A DNA stretch of 64,000 bases from contig NZ_JAVIFW010000008.1 in assembly GCF_031157275.1 (NCBI RefSeq), forward strand, positions 1-64,000, in the 5' to 3' direction. Made by a program: the position numbers and the translations under genes. Positions 60,203-64,000 of the stretch are shown in pieces. Positions within the stretch are counted from its first letter, which is position 1. Each line of letters begins with the position of its first letter. The notes under the pieces are model-generated. The model searched no databases and was not told the origin of the DNA. It saw nothing but the letters and a program-made list of their open reading frames with translations. The DNA is from Streptomyces sp. LHD-70. GTDB taxonomy: Bacteria; Actinomycetota; Actinomycetes; Streptomycetales; Streptomycetaceae.

Positions 60203-60348
60203 GGCGTCACCTCCACCCCGTGGATCCGGCTCGGCCCGACATCGATGCCGTACGAGGAGAGCAGGAGGGCCCGGCGGCGGGCACGCTGGAGGCGGGCTTC
60301 CTGGCGTTCGTGTGCCGCCAGGAACTGGCGGCCGAGTGGAGCGCTCAT
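60199..60348 (-). CDS. 49-residue basic protein, first gene of the LLPW operon
   Basis: MSAPLGRQFLAAHERQEARL, QRARRRALLLSSYGIDVGPS and RIHGVEVTP: a charged helix followed by a short ordered tail. Start ATG 60348 is chosen because it gives a compact protein that overlaps the LLPW gene by 4 bp; longer frames are Pro/Arg-rich. No known domain. The first LLPW locus lacks this gene. Confidence 0.6.
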   Translation of the reverse strand: MSAPLGRQFLAAHERQEARLQRARRRALLLSSYGIDVGPSRIHGVEVTP

Positions 60349-60664
60349 GCCGCAGAGCGGGGACCCGTGAGGGACGTGGAGCCCATACGAGACAGGTGGG
60401 ACCGGAGGCGAAACGGCGGCGGCCCTCGGCTCAGCGTCGGGTAGGCGGTGACGTCCTGAGGCCGGCCAGATCAGGCACAACAGCGGCGCCACGAAACGGG
60501 CGATAGAGTGCAACACGTCGTCAACTCCCAGTAGTTGGGGACCATGCCCCCGGGCCGTCACCAGCGGTCGCGGGGGTCCTCGCTGCGAGGCCGAGTTCTT
60601 TCGACCCCTGTGCAAGAGGTAACCGCACGGACACTCTGCGCAGGTACCGTTGGAAGACGGTCAG

Positions 60665-60693
60665 ACCGTGAACACCGTGAACGCGACCGTGAA
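60665..60693. promoter_or_regulatory. Three ACCGTGAA direct repeats upstream of the HTH/TPR gene
   Basis: ACCGTGAA occurs at 60665, 60674 and 60686, 30-58 bp before the ATG. They could be sites for the regulator itself. The 374-bp divergent region (60349-60722) has no other gene. Confidence 0.5.
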
Positions 60694-60722
60694 GACCCAT
60701 GGAAATATGGGGAGTTGAGGAC

Positions 60723-62075
60723 ATGTCAGCACGGAAACGCACCCCCAACCCGGCGTTGGGCGACCTGCTCGACCAGGCGCGATGGACCCGGACCCAGCTC
60801 GCCCAGCACGTCAACCGCCTCGGCCCGCAAGCCGGACTCGACCTGACGTACGACCGCACGGCAGTTACCCACTGGATCGCAGGCGTTCAACCCAAACCCC
60901 AGGTCAGAGCGCTGATCATCGAAGTTCTCTCGGTTCGGCTCGGACGCCCCGTCACGCACGCGGAAGCCGGTCTGGAGCCCGCCCCTCACCTCCTCGCAGC
61001 GGAAGGGGGCGACACTGTCGAGGAGTTGATCGATCTGGGGAGGGCAACCATGGATCCGTCCCGCCGCACTCTGCTGGCAGCCTCCTTGTTCTCCGCCGCG
61101 TTGTCCGTGCCCGCCTTCGCCTCGCCGGCGCAGGCCGCCTCGGGGAATGTCGTCCAGGGCAAGAGGACCGTCCGCATCGGCAGCTCACAGGTGCAGTCGA
61201 TTCGCACCATGACCGATCGGATCGCGGACATCCTCGACGAGCTCGGTGCGGGCCACGCCATGCCCATGGCGTCCGCGTTCCTCGTGAACACCGTCGGCCC
61301 CTGGCTCCGAGCCCAGTCCACTGAGTCCGTCCGCAAGGAGATGCTCGCCGCCGCCTCCGACCTCACGTACTTGACGGGCTGGATGGCCATGTACGAGAAG
61401 GCCCACGGGCTCGGACAGCGCTACTACGTCCAGGCGCTCGGCCTCGCTCGCGAAGCGGCGGATCAGGCCACGTACTGCAGGACGCTGCGCGGCATGTCCC
61501 TCCAAGCCTCGAATCTGGGACACGGACGGAAGGCCCTGGAACTCGCAGACGCCGCAGCCGAGGCGGCCCCCGCCGCGGGGCCACGGCTCGTGGCGTTCCT
61601 ACGCGGTCAGCAGGCTCATTCGGCGGCCATGGTCGGGCTCAGGCATCAGGCGTACTCCCGCCTCAGGGAGGCAGAGGACGCCCTCTCGAAAGCGGACAAC
61701 CACAGGGACGCCATCGGCGGTTACGACAAAGCGGCCTACCTCTTTCACGTCTCCCATGTCCTTTACGAGGAGCAGGACTTCGAAGGCTCGGTCGAGGCGC
61801 TCAAGCAGTCCATCCGCTTCCAGCCCGAACAGGAACGACAAGGGCGCGCGCACTTCTACGCGGTCCTCGCGCAAAGACAATTGCGCCTGGGGCACCTGGA
61901 CGCGGCGTGCGAAAGCTGGTCACGTTTCCTCGACGCGTACGAACACGTCTCGTCCAAGCGAGGGGACGACCACTTCCGCACCCTGCGGACCGTACTGCGC
62001 AGGCACCCGAGCGCCCGTTCCGTACGTGAGATCGCCGACCGCACACGCGCAGTCGCCGAATCCAAGGCCGCCTGA
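60723..62075 (+). CDS. HTH/TPR regulator with internal twin-arginine-like segment
   Basis: 450 residues. Residues 8-75 form an HTH-like region (LGDLLDQARWTRTQLAQHVN, YDRTAVTHWIAGVQPKPQVR). At about 116-145 lies MDPSRRTLLAASLFSAALSV followed by PAFASPAQAAS, which has the shape of a Tat signal peptide. The remainder is TPR-like helices (YYVQALGLAREAADQATYCR, AYSRLREAEDALSKADNHRD, FEGSVEALKQSIRFQPEQER). TTGAGGAC precedes the ATG. Paired with the divergent LLPW operon. Confidence 0.82.
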   Translation: MSARKRTPNPALGDLLDQARWTRTQLAQHVNRLGPQAGLDLTYDRTAVTHWIAGVQPKPQVRALIIEVLSVRLGRPVTHAEAGLEPAPHLLAAEGGDTVEELIDLGRATMDPSRRTLLAASLFSAALSVPAFASPAQAASGNVVQGKRTVRIGSSQVQSIRTMTDRIADILDELGAGHAMPMASAFLVNTVGPWLRAQSTESVRKEMLAAASDLTYLTGWMAMYEKAHGLGQRYYVQALGLAREAADQATYCRTLRGMSLQASNLGHGRKALELADAAAEAAPAAGPRLVAFLRGQQAHSAAMVGLRHQAYSRLREAEDALSKADNHRDAIGGYDKAAYLFHVSHVLYEEQDFEGSVEALKQSIRFQPEQERQGRAHFYAVLAQRQLRLGHLDAACESWSRFLDAYEHVSSKRGDDHFRTLRTVLRRHPSARSVREIADRTRAVAESKAA

Positions 62076-62107
62076 GCCAGGACGAAGAGCTCCCCTGACA
62101 CCGTCCC

Positions 62108-63256
62108 TCAGGCGTTCCCCGTAGAAGAAAGCCGCCGCACATCCCGAGCCGTCCCCGTGACCCCCGACAAGAACCCCTCCGCCCGAGGCGAAGCCTTCTC
62201 CGTCAGCCACGACGGGTCGATGTCGCAGACCGCCACCTCCACCTCCGTGCCCGCAAGGGCGAGCGGCAGCGTGTGGACAACCGTGGACGGGAAGCTGAGG
62301 ATGGTGCGGCCGATGGGGCCTCGGCGGGCGATGAGTTCCAGGGGGAGGTCGGGGCGGACTATCTCCAGGCCCGTGACGGACGCCAACTCGTGGAGTTTCT
62401 CGGCGCTTTCGCGGCGGTGGGCGAAGTAGCGGGTGGCGCCGTGGGTGCGGGCGAGGCGCCTGACCGCCTCCAGGTAGCGGTCCGGGTCGACCACGCCCGT
62501 CTCGACCAGGGACGTGCCCACCAGGTCCGCGCCCTTCGTCAGGCGGGGCGGGCCGAAGCGGGCGCGGGTCCAGGCGAAGGTGTTCGGGGTGAGGCGTACG
62601 CCCTCGGGGATGTCGTTCACCGGCATCGAGGAGAAGACCTCCACCGACGAGCCGGAGCCGGGCGTCAGGCGGCGGCGGGCCGCGGCCGAGAACGGGGCGA
62701 AGACCAGGTCGCGGGGACCGGGGCGGCCGCCGCTGCGGTGCCAGCGCACCAGCCGCTCGCCGCGGGCGAGTTGGGCGATGAACTCCATCGTGGCCGTGCC
62801 GTCGTCGACGACCACCAGGTCACGGGAGCGGGTGATGGTGAGGAGGAGCTGTACGTAGCGGGAGAACGGGTCTCCGATGACGACGCGGGCGGCCCGGCGC
62901 AGTTCGGGAGCCAGGGCGCCGATGGTCTTCAGGGGGGCGCTCGGACCGCCGCGCGCCTCCTCCCAGCGCACCGCGTGCCCCTCGTCGCGGGCCAGTTGGG
63001 CGACGCGGCGCAGCTGGCCGCGGGACATCGGGTCCAGGGGGGAGAGGACGACGATCGTCACCTTCCCCTGGATGCCCGGCCGTTGCGCGTCCGCGTGGGC
63101 CCACTCCAGGGCGTTCAGGAGCTGCACCGGGCTCTCCACGAACGCGAGAGTGCCGCCCGTACGAGGGTGGGCACCGCGGCCGCCCGGGGCGCGGAGGTCA
63201 GGGGTGACCTGCTCCGCGTCCCGGGGCGCGCCGTGGGGCCCGTGTTCGGACATCAC
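62108..63256 (-). CDS. Polysialyltransferase-like glycosyltransferase
   Basis: 382 residues. GGTLAFVESPVQLLNALEWA, VVIGDPFSRYVQLLLT, LVVVDDGTATMEFIAQLARG and YFAHRRESAEKLHELASVTG resemble the family that polymerises sialic or Kdn-type sugars. With the neuB-type gene 31 bp upstream it probably builds a nonulosonic-acid cell-wall polymer, known in Streptomyces as teichulosonic acid. The C-terminus (TARDVRRLSSTGNA) differs from the orphan end at 59550, as if replaced. Confidence 0.82.
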   Translation of the reverse strand: MMSEHGPHGAPRDAEQVTPDLRAPGGRGAHPRTGGTLAFVESPVQLLNALEWAHADAQRPGIQGKVTIVVLSPLDPMSRGQLRRVAQLARDEGHAVRWEEARGGPSAPLKTIGALAPELRRAARVVIGDPFSRYVQLLLTITRSRDLVVVDDGTATMEFIAQLARGERLVRWHRSGGRPGPRDLVFAPFSAAARRRLTPGSGSSVEVFSSMPVNDIPEGVRLTPNTFAWTRARFGPPRLTKGADLVGTSLVETGVVDPDRYLEAVRRLARTHGATRYFAHRRESAEKLHELASVTGLEIVRPDLPLELIARRGPIGRTILSFPSTVVHTLPLALAGTEVEVAVCDIDPSWLTEKASPRAEGFLSGVTGTARDVRRLSSTGNA

Positions 63257-63287
63257 CGTGAGGTGTCTCCGTGTTCCGTGGTCGGGG

Positions 63288-64000
63288 TCAGACCGCGACC
63301 GGCTCGCGGTCTGCCGACTCAGCCTCGGCCACGACGCCCTCGACGCGGCGCAGCTTCTTCATCGGGCCGAGCTCGGACTCGTAGACCTTCTTGACGCCGT
63401 CACCGAGGGAGGCCTCGATGGTGCGGATGTCGCGGACCAGGCGGGTCAGGCCCTGCGGCTCCACGGACGCGGCCTGGTCGGAGCCCCACATGGCGCGGTC
63501 GAGGGTGATGTGGCGCTCGACGAAGGTGGCGCCGAGCGCGACCGCGGCGAGCGTGGTCTGCAGGCCCGTCTCGTGGCCGGAGTAGCCGATCGGGACGTTC
63601 GGGTACTCGCCCTGGAGGGTGTTGATGACGCGGAGGTTGAGCTCCTCGGCCTTCGCCGGGTACGTCGACGTGGCGTGGCAGAGCAGGATGTTGTCCGAGC
63701 CCAGGACCTCGACCGCGTGCCGGATCTGGCGAGGGGTGGACATGCCCGTGGAGAGGATGATCGTGCGGCCCGTCGCGCGGAGCGAGCGCAGCAGCTCGTC
63801 GTCCGTGAGCGAGGCCGAGGCGACCTTGTGGGCCGGGATGTCGAACTTCTCCAGGAAGGCGACGGCCTCGGTGTCCCACGGGGAGGCGAACCAGTCGATG
63901 CCGCGCTTCTTGCAGTGGTCGGAGATGGCCTGGTACTCGGCCTCGCCGAACTCCACGCGGTGGCGGTAGTCGATGTAGGTCATCCGGCCCCAGGGGGTGT
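63288..64000 (-). CDS. NeuB family nonulosonate synthase, N-terminus beyond the window
   Basis: The visible 237 residues are the C-terminal part of a TIM barrel: FASPWDTEAVAFLEKFDIPA, KVASASLTDDELLRSL, IILSTGMSTPRQIRHAVEVL, LCHATSTYPAKAEELNLRVI, GYSGHETGLQTTLAAVALGA and ERHITLDRAMWGSDQAASVE. It condenses phosphoenolpyruvate with a hexose or N-acetyl-sugar to a nonulosonic acid. It ends soon after the barrel; the SAF (antifreeze-like) domain of classical NeuB is missing, as in the shorter actinobacterial form. Upstream of and likely co-transcribed with the polysialyltransferase-like gene. Confidence 0.9.
   Translation of the reverse strand, partial: TPWGRMTYIDYRHRVEFGEAEYQAISDHCKKRGIDWFASPWDTEAVAFLEKFDIPAHKVASASLTDDELLRSLRATGRTIILSTGMSTPRQIRHAVEVLGSDNILLCHATSTYPAKAEELNLRVINTLQGEYPNVPIGYSGHETGLQTTLAAVALGATFVERHITLDRAMWGSDQAASVEPQGLTRLVRDIRTIEASLGDGVKKVYESELGPMKKLRRVEGVVAEAESADREPVAV

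Overview
The window is a stretch of Streptomyces-type chromosome: GC content is very high, third codon positions are almost always G or C, GTG starts are frequent, and the gene set is typical of the genus core. Several genes closely match Streptomyces coelicolor proteins as I remember them (cya, hutH, pccB, accA2, afsQ1/afsQ2/sigQ, add), so I read it as the region corresponding roughly to SCO4880-SCO4934, with two accessory insertions. There are no rRNA or tRNA genes and no CRISPR array.

Layout. 1-9.1 kb: a decayed polysaccharide deacetylase ending in hairpins that resemble an insertion-sequence end, a VOC protein, an L,D-transpeptidase lipoprotein, a tiny LAETG sortase substrate, hutH, a GAF-GGDEF diguanylate cyclase (cdgE type), an enoyl-CoA hydratase and the adenylate cyclase cya. 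9.3-20 kb: acyl-CoA carboxylase genes (birA, pccB, a carboxylase epsilon subunit, and biotinylated accA2), interrupted by an SGNH hydrolase, a 42-residue membrane protein, a penicillin-binding protein, maf and membrane proteins. 20-28 kb: TetR and DeoR regulators, an LpdA-like flavoprotein, purine nucleoside phosphorylase, a phosphohexomutase-family enzyme and a frameshifted membrane glycosyltransferase. 28.2-32.1 kb: an accessory island with a HTH/TPR regulator, small orphan proteins, gene fragments and a multiply frameshifted pseudogene. 32-38 kb: PH-like membrane protein, deoC, a two-gene ALDH16-like pair and a uridine-kinase-like protein. 38-42 kb: sigQ and the afsQ1-afsQ2-lipoprotein operon. 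42-49.5 kb: VanZ, PspC, a small secreted protein, adenosine deaminase, LysR/MFS pair, an ECF sigma factor and a STAS protein. 49.5-58 kb: nucleoside uptake and salvage (deoA, cdd, two permeases, an ATPase, two BMP lipoproteins). 58-64 kb: M20 amidohydrolase, a second HTH/TPR cassette, a polysialyltransferase-like gene and a neuB-type synthase running off the end.

The strongest system-level signal is a nucleoside regulon. A 12-bp palindrome, CTACGCGCGTAG or a close variant, lies in front of deoC, add, the purine nucleoside phosphorylase, the transporter ATPase operon and both BMP lipoprotein genes, mostly between or beside the promoter hexamers. Together these genes would import nucleosides, deaminate and phosphorolyse them, isomerise the pentose phosphate, cleave deoxyribose-5-phosphate and possibly oxidise the acetaldehyde.

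Other recurring structure: short tandem repeats that begin at or next to stop codons of five genes, nested inverted repeats between genes, and two loci pairing a HTH/TPR regulator with a ~100-residue LLPW protein. The second such cassette sits between two diverged copies of one gene's 3' end.
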